Source: Methanobacteriota archaeon
GTDB taxonomy: Archaea; Halobacteriota; Methanomicrobia; Methanomicrobiales; Methanoculleaceae
Length of the DNA: 64,000 nucleotides
Direction: 5' to 3'
Assembly (NCBI GenBank): GCA_023393455.1
Contig: JAEWLJ010000003.1
Location: 38,495 to 102,494, forward strand
Shown: positions 9,183-17,880 of the stretch, piece by piece
Position numbering within the stretch: position 1 is the stretch's first letter
Layout of the letters: each line of letters starts with the position of its first letter
The notes under the pieces: model-generated
Seen by the model: the letters and a program-made list of their open reading frames with translations, nothing else
Told to the model about the DNA's origin: nothing
The model's database searches: none
Made by a program: the position numbers and the translations under genes

Positions 9183-10324
9183 CGTTCTTCGACCTCGCCC
9201 GCCGCAACGTCACCCGTCACTGGCTCCGGTCGTCCCTTGCGGTCATCGGTATCGTCATCGGCGTCATCGCGATCGCCTCCCTCGGGATCATGGGCAACAG
9301 CATCGGCCTCATGTTCAACGATATGGTCAGCGACGTCGGCGATACCGTCATCGTCTCCCCGGCGGCGGGCGTGGGCGGCGGCAAACTCACCGAGCGGCAG
9401 GTCTCCGATATCGCCCGGGCGGCCGGGTCGAACGACGTCATACCCTTCTCGAGCACCGCCGAAAAGATAGCCGTGGGCGATAAGGAGAGCGTCGCGATGA
9501 TCTACGCCATCCCCGCCGGAGATATCCCTTCTCTGCTCGATCTGGAGTCGGGGAGTTATCCGAAGGATACGGGCGGCGGGTGCCTGATCGGGAGCGAGCT
9601 TGCTGCGAACAGCAGGGAGAACGGCCTGAAACTCGGTGCCCGGGTCAGGGTCGGCGACGAGACCCTCCGGGTGGTGGGCGTGCTCAAGGAGCGGGGGATG
9701 GGGTTCGACATCAACCCCGACTACGCCATCGTCGTCCCTTACACGTGGTACTCGAGTCACTACGACGAAGACGACTACGACCAGGCGATCGTGAAGGTCA
9801 GGGACGTCAACAACATCGACGCGGTCAAGGAGTCGATCGAGCAGAAGATGAACCGGCGGGAGGATACCGTCGCCGTCATGGATACCCGGGGGATCCTCGA
9901 GAGCGTCTTTGCGGCCACCGAGTCGATAACGGTCTTCCTCGCGGGAATCGGCGCGATATCGCTCCTCGTCGCCGGGGTCTCGATCCTGAACGTGATGCTG
10001 ATGTCGGTGACCGAGCGGATCAAGGAGATCGGCGTTCTCCGGAGCATCGGCACCCGCCGGGGGGAGGTGATGCGGATGTTCATCTACGAGGCGCTGATCC
10101 TCGGCCTTGTGGGCGCTCTCATAGGAGGGGTGCTCAGTTTCTGCACCGGGTATCTGGTGACGGCGATCTTCGTCGAGAACCCCGATTATCTCTTCGATCC
10201 GACGAGTCTCCTCTACATCGTCTTCGGGATGGTCTTCGGCGTCATCACGAGCGTGGCATCCGGCCTCTACCCGGCCTGGAAGGCGGCGAACCTGAACCCG
10301 ATCCAGGCGCTACGCCACGAGTAA
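9179..10324 (+). CDS. MacB/FtsX-like ABC transporter permease
   Basis: This 381-residue permease starts with GTG inside the stop of the ATPase gene. It has the MacB layout: one N-terminal transmembrane helix after NVTRHWLRSSLAVIGIV, a large periplasm-type MacB_PCD domain, then three C-terminal helices of the FtsX domain (ISLLVAGVSILNVM, TERIKEIGVLRSIGTRR, YPAWKAANLNPIQALRHE). Together with the ATPase and the S-layer-like protein it forms a probable mechanotransmission or efflux complex. The substrate is unknown. Confidence 0.93.
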   Translation: MTFFDLARRNVTRHWLRSSLAVIGIVIGVIAIASLGIMGNSIGLMFNDMVSDVGDTVIVSPAAGVGGGKLTERQVSDIARAAGSNDVIPFSSTAEKIAVGDKESVAMIYAIPAGDIPSLLDLESGSYPKDTGGGCLIGSELAANSRENGLKLGARVRVGDETLRVVGVLKERGMGFDINPDYAIVVPYTWYSSHYDEDDYDQAIVKVRDVNNIDAVKESIEQKMNRREDTVAVMDTRGILESVFAATESITVFLAGIGAISLLVAGVSILNVMLMSVTERIKEIGVLRSIGTRRGEVMRMFIYEALILGLVGALIGGVLSFCTGYLVTAIFVENPDYLFDPTSLLYIVFGMVFGVITSVASGLYPAWKAANLNPIQALRHE

Positions 10325-10330
10325 GGGGCT

Positions 10331-10606
10331 TCAACCCATACTCTTCTCTTTTTCCCGCTCGATATCGCCACGGAGGCTCTCGATCTTCTCCCCGGTCTTC
10401 GCGGGAGCGCCCGGGAGGAGGGCGAGGTACTCGTTCTCTCCTTCGGTGACGAGGAGCGCAACGGGCGTCAGGCTGACCATGGCGCTCCCCCCGCCGTAGA
10501 ACACAAGCGCGCTGACGATCGGGATGATGCACCGGTCGTCGATCCTGCGGCCGCCGCCGACGACGAGGTTAGGGCCGCCGCTCTCCTCCTCACGCACCGG
10601 GAGCAC
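10331..10606 (-). CDS. Short GerW/YtfJ-like protein
   Basis: A 91-residue protein not easily assigned by itself. Its central stretch (RIDDRCIIPIVSALVFYGGG, then SLTPVALLV) follows the GerW/YtfJ pattern of IIPV, a glycine-rich hinge and a TPVA-type strand, as also seen in the gene at 11289. It lacks the long Gly-rich loop of full-length GerW and overlaps the DUF2953 gene by 17 bp. It is read as a divergent paralogue in the same operon. Function is unknown. Confidence 0.65.
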   Translation of the reverse strand: MLPVREEESGGPNLVVGGGRRIDDRCIIPIVSALVFYGGGSAMVSLTPVALLVTEGENEYLALLPGAPAKTGEKIESLRGDIEREKEKSMG

Positions 10607-11267
10607 CCCTTCCCGATAACTGCCGGAGCCGCTGCCGGACAGGTTTCTGCCAGAGAGCCCTTGCGATCGCGACCAGGATCAGGAGCGGCCGGCGGATCTG
10701 CATCTTGAGCGTGAAGGTGCCCGCAAAGACCCTCTCGTTGAAGACCGGGTTCATAACGAAGTCGACCGCCTCCGCCGGCCAGAGCGCGTAGCGGGCGGCG
10801 GTGCAGTAGCCGTAGATGGCGCCGGTGTCGGCGGGGCTGTCGAGGCCGAGGGTGACGTTGCCCCGGAGCGTCTCGAGGTAGAGGGAGCGGTAGACGGCCT
10901 CGAGGATCCCCCGGAGGTGAGGCCAGAGGTCACCGGCGGCCTCGATGTATTCGCTTATCGAGAGCCCCGAGCCCTGCTCTTCTCTCTCTTTCTCCTCTTC
11001 CGACGGCTCTGCTGCCGCGATCTCCTCAAGGTCCCGGGTCACGACCGGCCGGCCGGCGAGGAGGACCTCAAGCACCCCCACGCCGTCTCCGACCCGGACC
11101 CTCCCCCCCACGATGCCCCAGGCTACGGTTGCCGTCGCCCGGGCGCTCTCCCGGCTGCAGTCGGCGACCGTCGAGACGGTCACCGGGACCAGGTAGAGGG
11201 CCAGCAGGAGAGCGAGGATGAGGACGGCGACGGCGAGAAGGATCAAGAAAAGAACGGTCGCGGCCAT
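10590..11267 (-). CDS. DUF2953 (YtfI-like) membrane-anchored protein
   Basis: A 225-residue protein with one strong N-terminal transmembrane helix (FLILLAVAVLILALLLALYL) followed by a soluble domain that keeps the DUF2953 pattern (TLRGNVTLGLDSPADTGAIYG near residue 150). In Bacillus and clostridia the DUF2953 gene (ytfI) neighbours the GerW gene (ytfJ) and is linked to spores. The same neighbour pair in this non-sporulating archaeon points to a more general envelope or membrane role. The three genes here form one operon. Confidence 0.72.
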   Translation of the reverse strand: MAATVLFLILLAVAVLILALLLALYLVPVTVSTVADCSRESARATATVAWGIVGGRVRVGDGVGVLEVLLAGRPVVTRDLEEIAAAEPSEEEKEREEQGSGLSISEYIEAAGDLWPHLRGILEAVYRSLYLETLRGNVTLGLDSPADTGAIYGYCTAARYALWPAEAVDFVMNPVFNERVFAGTFTLKMQIRRPLLILVAIARALWQKPVRQRLRQLSGRGAPGA

Positions 11268-11288
11268 AGAGTGGAGGGTAAGAGTGCC

Positions 11289-11726
11289 TTACGCCTCTCC
11301 TTCGCCCCCGACCGGGATCTCCTTTCCTTCGGCCCCGGGCGTTTTGCCGCCCATGCGCTGCTGCATCATCTCGGAGCCCTTATCGAGCACCTTCTCGACA
11401 TGCGGGCCGACCGTCTCCCCGATCGTCGCGATCACCTCGGCCATCTGGCTCTTCTTCTTCAGCGAGACTACCTGGATGCCCTCGGGGCCACTGACTCCCC
11501 GGGTGATGATGATCAGGGCGACGGCCGTTATGCCGCCGCCGCCGCCGGTCGCGGCCCCGCCGTGCGGGACGCCTTCTTTATGCCCTCCCGTGCCTTCTCC
11601 GCCGCCGAATCCGAACCCGAACTCGGCGACCGGTATGATAACCCGCTCGCCGGCCTCGATCGGGGCACCGAGGATGGCACTCGCGCAGAGTGTTCGTGCA
11701 AGCTGATCGACGGTTAGCCGGAGCAT
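11289..11726 (-). CDS. GerW/YtfJ family protein
   Basis: From ATG MLRLTVDQLARTL the protein is 145 residues. It carries the GerW hallmark: IIPVAEFGFGFGGGEG, then a Gly-rich loop and GITAVALIII. In Bacillus this family is needed for spore germination, but it is widespread in non-sporulating prokaryotes where its role is unknown. The ATG is preferred because a GGTGA site lies six bases before it; an in-frame GTG a few codons upstream is possible. It is the first gene of a three-gene operon with DUF2953 and a short paralogue. Confidence 0.78.
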   Translation of the reverse strand: MLRLTVDQLARTLCASAILGAPIEAGERVIIPVAEFGFGFGGGEGTGGHKEGVPHGGAATGGGGGITAVALIIITRGVSGPEGIQVVSLKKKSQMAEVIATIGETVGPHVEKVLDKGSEMMQQRMGGKTPGAEGKEIPVGGEGEA

Positions 11727-11794
11727 CGATTCACCAGTCAAACTATTCACCACAGGTATTCCACTATCCGGCCACGTATATAAGGGTTGGGATT

Positions 11795-12424
11795 TTACGG
11801 CGGCAGGAACCGCCAGCCCATAGCCAGCGCGGCGAGGACGGCAAGGCCGAGCGCCGGAGAGATCGAGGTCTTCGCGAGCCGTTTGAGAACGGCCGCGAGT
11901 TCCCGCCGGTAGATGTAGGCGAACAGCCCTGCTATCAGGAAGAAGAAGAGCCATTCGCTCGGCTGGGCGAGCTCCCGGAGAACCGACTCCCAGAAATAGT
12001 CCTCCGGGTAGCCGTGGTTCGGGAGCGGGCCGAGGAACGGCCAGACCCACTCGACGGGGTGGCGCCACATCCCGTCGAAGAACTGGTGGCTCGCCATCCC
12101 GGCGGCGAGAGCGAGGAGACCGAACCGCCGTCGGTAGTGGTAGAGGAGGAGGCCGGCGGCGAGGATCAGGAAGAGGATGGTGAGGCCGTGGAAGTAGATC
12201 CGGCCGTAGTCCACGGTTCCGGCGAGGAGGATATGCCCGAGCGGCTTGTCGATCAGGTCGGGGAGGACGGCGCCGAGCACGGCGAGCGCGAGAACCCGCC
12301 GGTCGCCGGTGATCGCCACGAGAACGATGCTTATGAGGAGACCGACCATGGCGTGGGCGAGGAGGTACATCGCCAGGTAGTGGCGGAGCGGGCATATACC
12401 CTTTTTCCCGTGCGGGTCGTCCAC
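11795..12424 (-). CDS. Membrane-bound metal-dependent hydrolase-like protein (YdjM/DUF457 type)
   Basis: A 209-residue multi-pass membrane protein with five or six helices. HAMVGLL at the start, VLPDLIDKP around residue 58 and a later MASHQFFDG give the spaced His/Asp pattern of the YdjM/DUF457 family of putative membrane metal-dependent hydrolases. Substrate and physiology are unknown. It is divergently oriented from trpB2 and shares a short promoter region with it. Confidence 0.7.
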   Translation of the reverse strand: MDDPHGKKGICPLRHYLAMYLLAHAMVGLLISIVLVAITGDRRVLALAVLGAVLPDLIDKPLGHILLAGTVDYGRIYFHGLTILFLILAAGLLLYHYRRRFGLLALAAGMASHQFFDGMWRHPVEWVWPFLGPLPNHGYPEDYFWESVLRELAQPSEWLFFFLIAGLFAYIYRRELAAVLKRLAKTSISPALGLAVLAALAMGWRFLPP

Positions 12425-12533
12425 CCCCGGCCGGGGAGCGCGTGTGATTGGCGTCTATCGGAGCACCGGAGCGATCTAAATTGAACAAAGGTGGTTGACA
12501 ATGTATATATGTGATCAGAGCACACCGTGTTCT

Positions 12534-13892
12534 ATGCAGACGAAGATCCTCCTTGACGAGGGAGAGATGCCGAAACGGTGGTACAACATCCAGGCGGACC
12601 TCCCGACGCCCATGGACCCGCCCCTCCACCCGGCGACCGGGAAACCGATGGTCCCGGATGACCTCCGCCACATCTTCCCGATGGAGCTGATCCGGCAGGA
12701 GATGAGCACCGAGCGCTATATCGATATCCCCGAAGAGGTCCGGGATATCCTCACCCTCTGGAGGCCGAGCCCCCTCTACCGGGCGAGAAGGCTTGAAGCG
12801 GCCTTGAAGACCCCGGCAAAGATCTACTACAAGTGGGAGGGCGTGAGCCCGCCGGGCTCGCACAAGCCCAACTCCGCCATCCCCCAGGCCTACTACAACC
12901 GGGAGGCGGGGATCGAGCGGCTGGCGACCGAGACCGGGGCGGGGCAGTGGGGGTCGTCGCTCGCGTTTGCTACGGGCCTCTTCGATATGGAGTGCACCGT
13001 CTACATGGTCCGGAGTTCCTACGACCAGAAACCCTACAGGAAGAGCATGATGCAGGTCTACGGCGCCGAGTGCATCCCGAGCCCGTCGAACAAGACCCGG
13101 TCAGGCCAGGCCGTCCTCGCCCGTGACCCGGATACGCCGGGCTCCCTCGGCATCGCCATATCCGAGGCCGTCGAGGATGCGGCCGCCCACGATAACACCA
13201 ACTACGCGCTCGGCTCCGTCCTCAACCACGTCTGCCTCCACCAGACGATCATCGGCCAGGAGGCACGCGAGCAGCTCGCGATGGTGGAGACCTACCCCGA
13301 TGTCATCATCGGGTGCGTCGGCGGCGGCACCAACTTTGCCGGGCTCACCTTCCCGTTCGCCGGCGATAAGATGACCGGGAAGCACCCCGAGACCGATATC
13401 GTCGCGGTGGAGCCGTTCGCCTGCCCGACCCTGACGAAGGGGCTCTACGCCTACGACTTCGCGGACGTCGCGGAGCTGACCCCGCTTCTGCGGATGTTCA
13501 CCCTCGGCCACGACTTCGTCCCGCCGGCGATCCACGCTGGCGGGCTCCGCTTCCACGGGATGTCTCCGCTCGTCTCCCGCCTCGCTCGTGATGGGGTGGT
13601 CCGGCCGGTCGCCTACCACCAGAACGAGGTCTTTGAAGCCGCCGTGACGTTTGCCCGCACAGAGGGGATCATCGTCGCGCCCGAGGCAGCCCACGCGGTG
13701 AAGGCCGCGATCGACGAGGCCCTCCGGTGCCGCGAGACCGGTGATGCGAAGACCATCCTCTTCAACAACTCCGGGCACGGCAACTTCGACTTCTCCTCCT
13801 ACGAATCCTACTTCGCGGGCTCGCTTGCCGACTACGAGTACCCGGTCGAGCTGATCAAGGAGTCGCTCGCCCGGCTGCCGGCGATGGAGTAA
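12534..13892 (+). CDS. trpB: Tryptophan synthase beta chain, type 2 (TrpB2)
   Basis: From MQTKILLDEGEMPKRWYN the protein is 452 residues, the length of TrpB2 rather than TrpB1. It carries the TrpB2-specific N-terminus, the PLP lysine in GSHKPNSA, the GAGQWGSSLA loop and the GCVGGGTNFAG phosphate-binding loop. It condenses indole or phosphoserine-derived aminoacrylate with indole; TrpB2 enzymes often work without TrpA, and no trpA is here. A box A (tgtatatat at 12501-12509) centred about 28 bp before the ATG suggests a leaderless mRNA. The stop and the next gene's start share an A. Confidence 0.93.
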   Translation: MQTKILLDEGEMPKRWYNIQADLPTPMDPPLHPATGKPMVPDDLRHIFPMELIRQEMSTERYIDIPEEVRDILTLWRPSPLYRARRLEAALKTPAKIYYKWEGVSPPGSHKPNSAIPQAYYNREAGIERLATETGAGQWGSSLAFATGLFDMECTVYMVRSSYDQKPYRKSMMQVYGAECIPSPSNKTRSGQAVLARDPDTPGSLGIAISEAVEDAAAHDNTNYALGSVLNHVCLHQTIIGQEAREQLAMVETYPDVIIGCVGGGTNFAGLTFPFAGDKMTGKHPETDIVAVEPFACPTLTKGLYAYDFADVAELTPLLRMFTLGHDFVPPAIHAGGLRFHGMSPLVSRLARDGVVRPVAYHQNEVFEAAVTFARTEGIIVAPEAAHAVKAAIDEALRCRETGDAKTILFNNSGHGNFDFSSYESYFAGSLADYEYPVELIKESLARLPAME

Positions 13893-14992
13893 TGCGAACC
13901 GTCGGCTTCCTCGTCAATCCCATCGCCGGGATGGGCGGCGCCGTGGGGCTCGCGGGGACGGACGGCGAGGTGGAGGAGGCGGTTCGCCGGGGCGCGGTCC
14001 CGCACGCCCGTGACCGCGCAGCCCGGACCCTCTCCCTCCTCCGGGACGAGGATATCGCGTGGTGCACCTGTGCATCCCCGATGGGCGAGGACGTCCTTAC
14101 CGGTGCCGGGATCGACTCCTACACCGTTCTCTACCGGCCCACCGTCCCGACGGGTGCGGCCGACACAACAGCCGCGTGCCGGGTGTTCCTCGCGGCCGGG
14201 GTGGATCTCATCGTCTTCTGCGGCGGGGACGGGACGGCCCGGGACGTTTTTGATGCCGTCGGCCGGGAGGTTCCCATCCTCGGCATCCCCGCCGGGGTGA
14301 AGATGTACTCGGCGGTCTTTGCGGTCAACCCGGCAGCGGCGGCCGACCTCGTCCGCCGGGCGGGCGATATCCCCTGCCGCGACTCCGAGGTGATGGACGT
14401 CGACGAGGAGGCATACCGCTCGGGCAGGCTTACCGCCCGACTCTACGGGTATGCCTGCGTCCCCTTCGTTCCGGAGCGAATTCAGGGAGGAAAACAGGTC
14501 TTCGAGCAGCAGGACGAGGAGCGGGCGAAAGACGATATCGCCGCGTTCATCACCGAGATCATGCTCCCGGAGACCCTCTATATCATCGGCGCCGGGAGCA
14601 CGACGGCACGGGTCATGGAGCGGCTCGGTCTTGCCCCGACGCTCCTCGGGGTCGACGCGGTCCGAAACAGCGAGGTCCTCGCCCGGAACGCCGACGAGCG
14701 GACGCTCCTCGCCCTCCTCGACGAACACCCGCGGGCGAAGATTGTCGTGAGCCCCATCGGCGCCCAGGGGTTCGTCCTCGGGCGGGGGAACCAGCAGATC
14801 AGCCCGACGGTTCTCCGGAAGGCCGGGTTATCGAACCTGATCGTGGTCGCCACGCCCGCCAAACTCACCGCAACACCCCTCCTCTACGTTGACTCGGGAG
14901 ATGCGGCCCTCGACCGGGAGGTCGGGGACTCTCTCCAGGTCGTCTCCGGCTACCGGATGGCGCAGCGAAAACGGATCGTCCAGGCCGACTGA
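13892..14992 (+). CDS. ATP-NAD kinase family protein (COG3199)
   Basis: A 366-residue protein beginning MRTVGFLVNPIAGMGGAVGLAGTDG, with the NAD/diacylglycerol kinase signature FCGGDGTARDVFD near residue 110 and GIPAGVKMYSAVF following. This is the COG3199 branch found in archaea and some bacteria, thought to phosphorylate NAD or a related nucleotide. It is coupled to trpB2 by TAATG. Its last 165 bp are overlapped by the convergent Na/Pi symporter gene, an unusually long overlap. Confidence 0.85.
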   Translation: MRTVGFLVNPIAGMGGAVGLAGTDGEVEEAVRRGAVPHARDRAARTLSLLRDEDIAWCTCASPMGEDVLTGAGIDSYTVLYRPTVPTGAADTTAACRVFLAAGVDLIVFCGGDGTARDVFDAVGREVPILGIPAGVKMYSAVFAVNPAAAADLVRRAGDIPCRDSEVMDVDEEAYRSGRLTARLYGYACVPFVPERIQGGKQVFEQQDEERAKDDIAAFITEIMLPETLYIIGAGSTTARVMERLGLAPTLLGVDAVRNSEVLARNADERTLLALLDEHPRAKIVVSPIGAQGFVLGRGNQQISPTVLRKAGLSNLIVVATPAKLTATPLLYVDSGDAALDREVGDSLQVVSGYRMAQRKRIVQAD

Positions 14993-16606
14993 CACCGCTT
15001 CGGCCTTTTTCTCGCGCGAGTACTGCTCGGCAAGTTTCCTGAGGTCCCGCACCTTGGCGTTCGCCGCCTCGATGATGGAGAGGACCTCAAGGTAGCGGCT
15101 GTCTCCGAGGTTGCCCTCCCTCTTGAGGTTGACGAGCTGCTTGCGGTAGTGCTCGTTGATGGCACGCTGGAGTATGATGTCGCGGGCACGGAGTTCCGCG
15201 ACGGTTGTCTCCTGGATCTCGGGGAAGAGGAGGCCGAGCCCGACGATGTTATCGTCGAGGATCCGGTAGACGCCCTGTATCTCCTGCGCGAGAACAGCCC
15301 GGGTGTCGTCCCCATCCCGGGCCGTTCTCCGGAAGAAATTTCCGAGATCTCCCCCGAGATAGCCGAGCCGCCCGATCTCGTTCGACATCCTCACCAGGGA
15401 GACCACCTCGGTCGCCTCCTGGTCCGAGAGCGACCGTGCGGAGATTGTCCGGAGGGCCTGCTCGATCCTTCGATCAAGGTGACTGTTCAGGCTCTTGAGC
15501 CGCTCGACCATCTGGTAGTCCGCCTCCTTCGCCGTGGCGAGGTAGGTCATTGCCGCCCGGAAGAGGTCGAGCGTGACCTCGTGGGCATGTTTGAGCTCGC
15601 TCTTGATCTGTTCGAACCCGAGGTGCGTCTCCTCGGGGATGCCGTCCTCGAGATGGCGTGTCCGCATCAGGATCTCGGGTTCGTTCCCGGGCACCAGCCG
15701 TTCGACGACCTGCCCGAACCGCCCGATGAAGAGGAGGAAGACCGCCGCCGTGATCAGGTTGAAGGCAAGGTGGGCGTTTGCCACCATCTGCGCCTCGGTC
15801 CCGCCGATCGACACCACGAAATCGGTGAACAGGGCGAGGAAGGGGAGGATCAGGAGCACGCCCCCGAGGTTGAAGAGGAAGTGAGCTACCGCCGCCCTCC
15901 GGGAGTGGAGGTTCATCCGGGCCGAGGCGATCAGGGTCGTCGTGGTCGAGCCGATGTTTGCGCCGAGCAGGAGCGGGATTGCCTGCGGGAGGGTGAGCAG
16001 CCCCTGCTGGGCGAGGATGACGGCGAGCCCGGTCGTTATGGCGCTCGACTGCACCGTGGCCGTCACGAGAAACCCGATAAGGATGGCGAGCGGGAGCGCC
16101 GAGTACTCCGTGACAAGCCCGATGAGTTCGGGGTCGTTCTGGAACGGCGTGAGCGCCGTCGAGATGAGATTCAGGCTGAAGAAGACCAGGCCGAAGTAGA
16201 AGAGGGGTTTTCCGAGGAACTTGTAGCGCCGCCCAAAGATCCCGACGAGGAACCCGACCGGGATCAGGACCTGCCCGAACGCTGTCATCTTGAAGGCGAC
16301 GAGTTGGGCGGTGGCGGTCGTCCCGACGTTCGAGCCGATGATGATCCCGAGGCTCTGGATGAACGAGAGTGTCCCGCTGTTGACGAGGTTGACGGTGATG
16401 ATCGTGGTCGCCGCGCTGGACTGGACAAGCGCGGTGACGGCGGCACCGAGGAGTGCGGCGAGGATCGGCCGCTCCGTCACCCTGCCGAGGATCGCGGCGA
16501 AGCTGCCCTTCGCGACCGCGAGGATCTCGCGGGAGAAATTCTCTATGCCGTAGAAGAAGAGGATCAGGCCGGGAACGACGGCGAATAGTATCTCCCAGGG
16601 GACCAT
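14828..16606 (-). CDS. Na/Pi cotransporter family protein with PhoU-like domain
   Basis: A 592-residue protein. The N-terminal 340 residues hold the two inverted Na/Pi-cotransporter repeats with QSSAATTI (residues about 63-70) and QSSAITTGL, each in a transmembrane hairpin. The next 200 residues form a soluble helical PhoU-like domain (THLGFEQIKSELKHAHEVT...). It should import phosphate with Na+ under PhoU-like control. The last 55 codons run antisense through the 3' end of the ATP-NAD kinase-like gene and have low-complexity, non-homologous character, so the functional C-terminus may be shorter. Confidence 0.9.
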   Translation of the reverse strand: MVPWEILFAVVPGLILFFYGIENFSREILAVAKGSFAAILGRVTERPILAALLGAAVTALVQSSAATTIITVNLVNSGTLSFIQSLGIIIGSNVGTTATAQLVAFKMTAFGQVLIPVGFLVGIFGRRYKFLGKPLFYFGLVFFSLNLISTALTPFQNDPELIGLVTEYSALPLAILIGFLVTATVQSSAITTGLAVILAQQGLLTLPQAIPLLLGANIGSTTTTLIASARMNLHSRRAAVAHFLFNLGGVLLILPFLALFTDFVVSIGGTEAQMVANAHLAFNLITAAVFLLFIGRFGQVVERLVPGNEPEILMRTRHLEDGIPEETHLGFEQIKSELKHAHEVTLDLFRAAMTYLATAKEADYQMVERLKSLNSHLDRRIEQALRTISARSLSDQEATEVVSLVRMSNEIGRLGYLGGDLGNFFRRTARDGDDTRAVLAQEIQGVYRILDDNIVGLGLLFPEIQETTVAELRARDIILQRAINEHYRKQLVNLKREGNLGDSRYLEVLSIIEAANAKVRDLRKLAEQYSREKKAEAVSVGLDDPFSLRHPVAGDDLERVPDLPVEGRISRVNVEEGCCGEFGGRGDHDQVR

Positions 16607-16727
16607 TGTTGTTCAGTGAGTATGGAGTCTTCGCTCTGAAATACCTCTCTAAATGCATCTCCGGCCGGGGAGGCGGTGTTCTTCAGAACCACAGGTTTAA
16701 TTCCGGCTGCAGCCCAACCATTTCCTG

Positions 16728-17393
16728 ATGGCAGCCTTCGACCCCTCGGTCCTCGGGATCTTCGTCTTCGGCCTCGTCGCCGGGATCTGCCCCTGCAACA
16801 GCGTCCTCTGTCTGGGCCTCATCGGCTACCTGACGAGCAACAAGACCGATCTCACGCTTGCCGGGATCCTCAGGCTGACCGTGGCGTTCTCGCTCGGGAC
16901 GATCCTCGTCCTCCTGCCGCTCGGGGCGGTCGCGGGCTACATTGGGGGATACCTCCTCTTCCTCGACGAGACGATCGCGTGGGGGATCGGCGGGGTGCTG
17001 ATGATCCTGATGGGGCTGCAGCTCCTCCACGTCTACAAGCCGCCGATCCGGAGCATCTTCAACCGCTTCCGGGCCCCCATCTCCTACACCGTCACGGGGG
17101 CGTTCCTCCTCGGCCTCTCGTTCGGAGCGATCACCGTGGGGCGCGGGGCGCCGATGCTCCTCGTCGTCCTGACCTACATCGCGCTCTACCAGACGGCGCT
17201 CGAAGGACTCTTCACGATCTTCGTCTACGCCGTGGGACTCGCGATCCCCCTCATCGTCATCAGCTCGGTCGGCGGTGCGGTCGGGAAGAAGATCAAGGAG
17301 AAGGCGAGGGTGAGCGGGGAGGTCTTCGACCGGATCGTGGGCGTCGCGATCGTCCTGATCGGGGTCTACTTCCTGTATCTGGCGTTCTCGTGA
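16728..17393 (+). CDS. CcdA/DsbD-type membrane thiol-disulfide transporter
   Basis: A 221-residue protein with six hydrophobic helices of the CcdA family. It carries the CPCNSVLCLGL segment (residues about 23-33) in helix 1 and a second internal repeat beginning GAFLLGLSFGAITVGRGAP; the Cys of the second repeat seen in classical CcdA is absent here. CcdA proteins carry reducing equivalents across the membrane, for example to cytochrome c assembly or extracytoplasmic thioredoxins. No dedicated thioredoxin partner is adjacent. Confidence 0.82.
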   Translation: MAAFDPSVLGIFVFGLVAGICPCNSVLCLGLIGYLTSNKTDLTLAGILRLTVAFSLGTILVLLPLGAVAGYIGGYLLFLDETIAWGIGGVLMILMGLQLLHVYKPPIRSIFNRFRAPISYTVTGAFLLGLSFGAITVGRGAPMLLVVLTYIALYQTALEGLFTIFVYAVGLAIPLIVISSVGGAVGKKIKEKARVSGEVFDRIVGVAIVLIGVYFLYLAFS

Positions 17394-17550
17394 GGGTTCT
17401 CTCCGGCGCCGTGTCTATTTCTCCCCGAGATGCCCCTCTTCCCGGATACCCGGATCGGAGGCGACGATCTTACCTGACATACTGCACCATATCGTGACGT
17501 GAACCCGGGACGCGGTTTGGCTGTCGAATCCCGTAACTCTACGGGAGAGG

Positions 17551-17597
17551 TCAACGTTCTTCTATAAGCGATTTCTGTCACAATCGTCTACACGTCG
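17551..17597 (-). promoter_or_regulatory. 47-bp shared promoter element, copy A
   Basis: Read on the minus strand it has the full set of blocks: CGACGTGTAGA, eight bases, ACAGAAATCG, CTTATAG (TATA box) and ACGTTGA. It is among the best matches to the consensus. There is no convincing gene downstream: only about 150 bp separate it from the convergent CcdA gene, with a possible 21-codon ORF (17417-17482, MSGKIVASDPGIREEGHLGE...). It may drive a small RNA or microprotein, or be the remnant of a lost gene. Confidence 0.75.
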
Positions 17598-17664
17598 GGA
17601 CGCTTCGAGCCGTTCTATTCCCGAAGAGATCTCTCGATGCAGCTCTTTCTTCACGGCAGAACGG

Positions 17665-17865
17665 TCAGTCCGGCTGCTTTTCCCGGCACCGTTTGCTCAC
17701 AACCTGCACGATGAGGCTGCCAAACAGCAGGATGAAGAACAGGTACCGGGCAAGGGCGCCAGGCCGGCCGTGCAGGATTATATCCTGGTAGAAGTTGACC
17801 GCGAGAACGACTGCGGCAAGGGCGAGGAGCAGTTTCCACAGGAACGAGAGGTGGTTGCAGTTCAT
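17665..17865 (-). CDS. Small two-helix membrane protein, unrecognised
   Basis: A 66-residue protein beginning MNCNHLSFLWKLLLALAAVV, with two hydrophobic segments and a short charged C-terminus (SKRCREKQPD). The ATG is chosen because a GGTGA site lies five bases upstream; a GTG three codons earlier is possible. It sits 15 bp after the Yip1-like gene and should share its transcript from promoter copy B. I do not recognise a family. Confidence 0.6.
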   Translation of the reverse strand: MNCNHLSFLWKLLLALAAVVLAVNFYQDIILHGRPGALARYLFFILLFGSLIVQVVSKRCREKQPD

Positions 17866-17880
17866 GATCGTCACCGGTTA

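Noticed and set aside
17366..17581. A 71-codon minus-strand frame starting MTEIAYRR
   Set aside because: Its GTG start lies inside the CACAGAAAT block of promoter copy A, upstream of the TATA box, and the translation is low complexity. It is the promoter read as protein.
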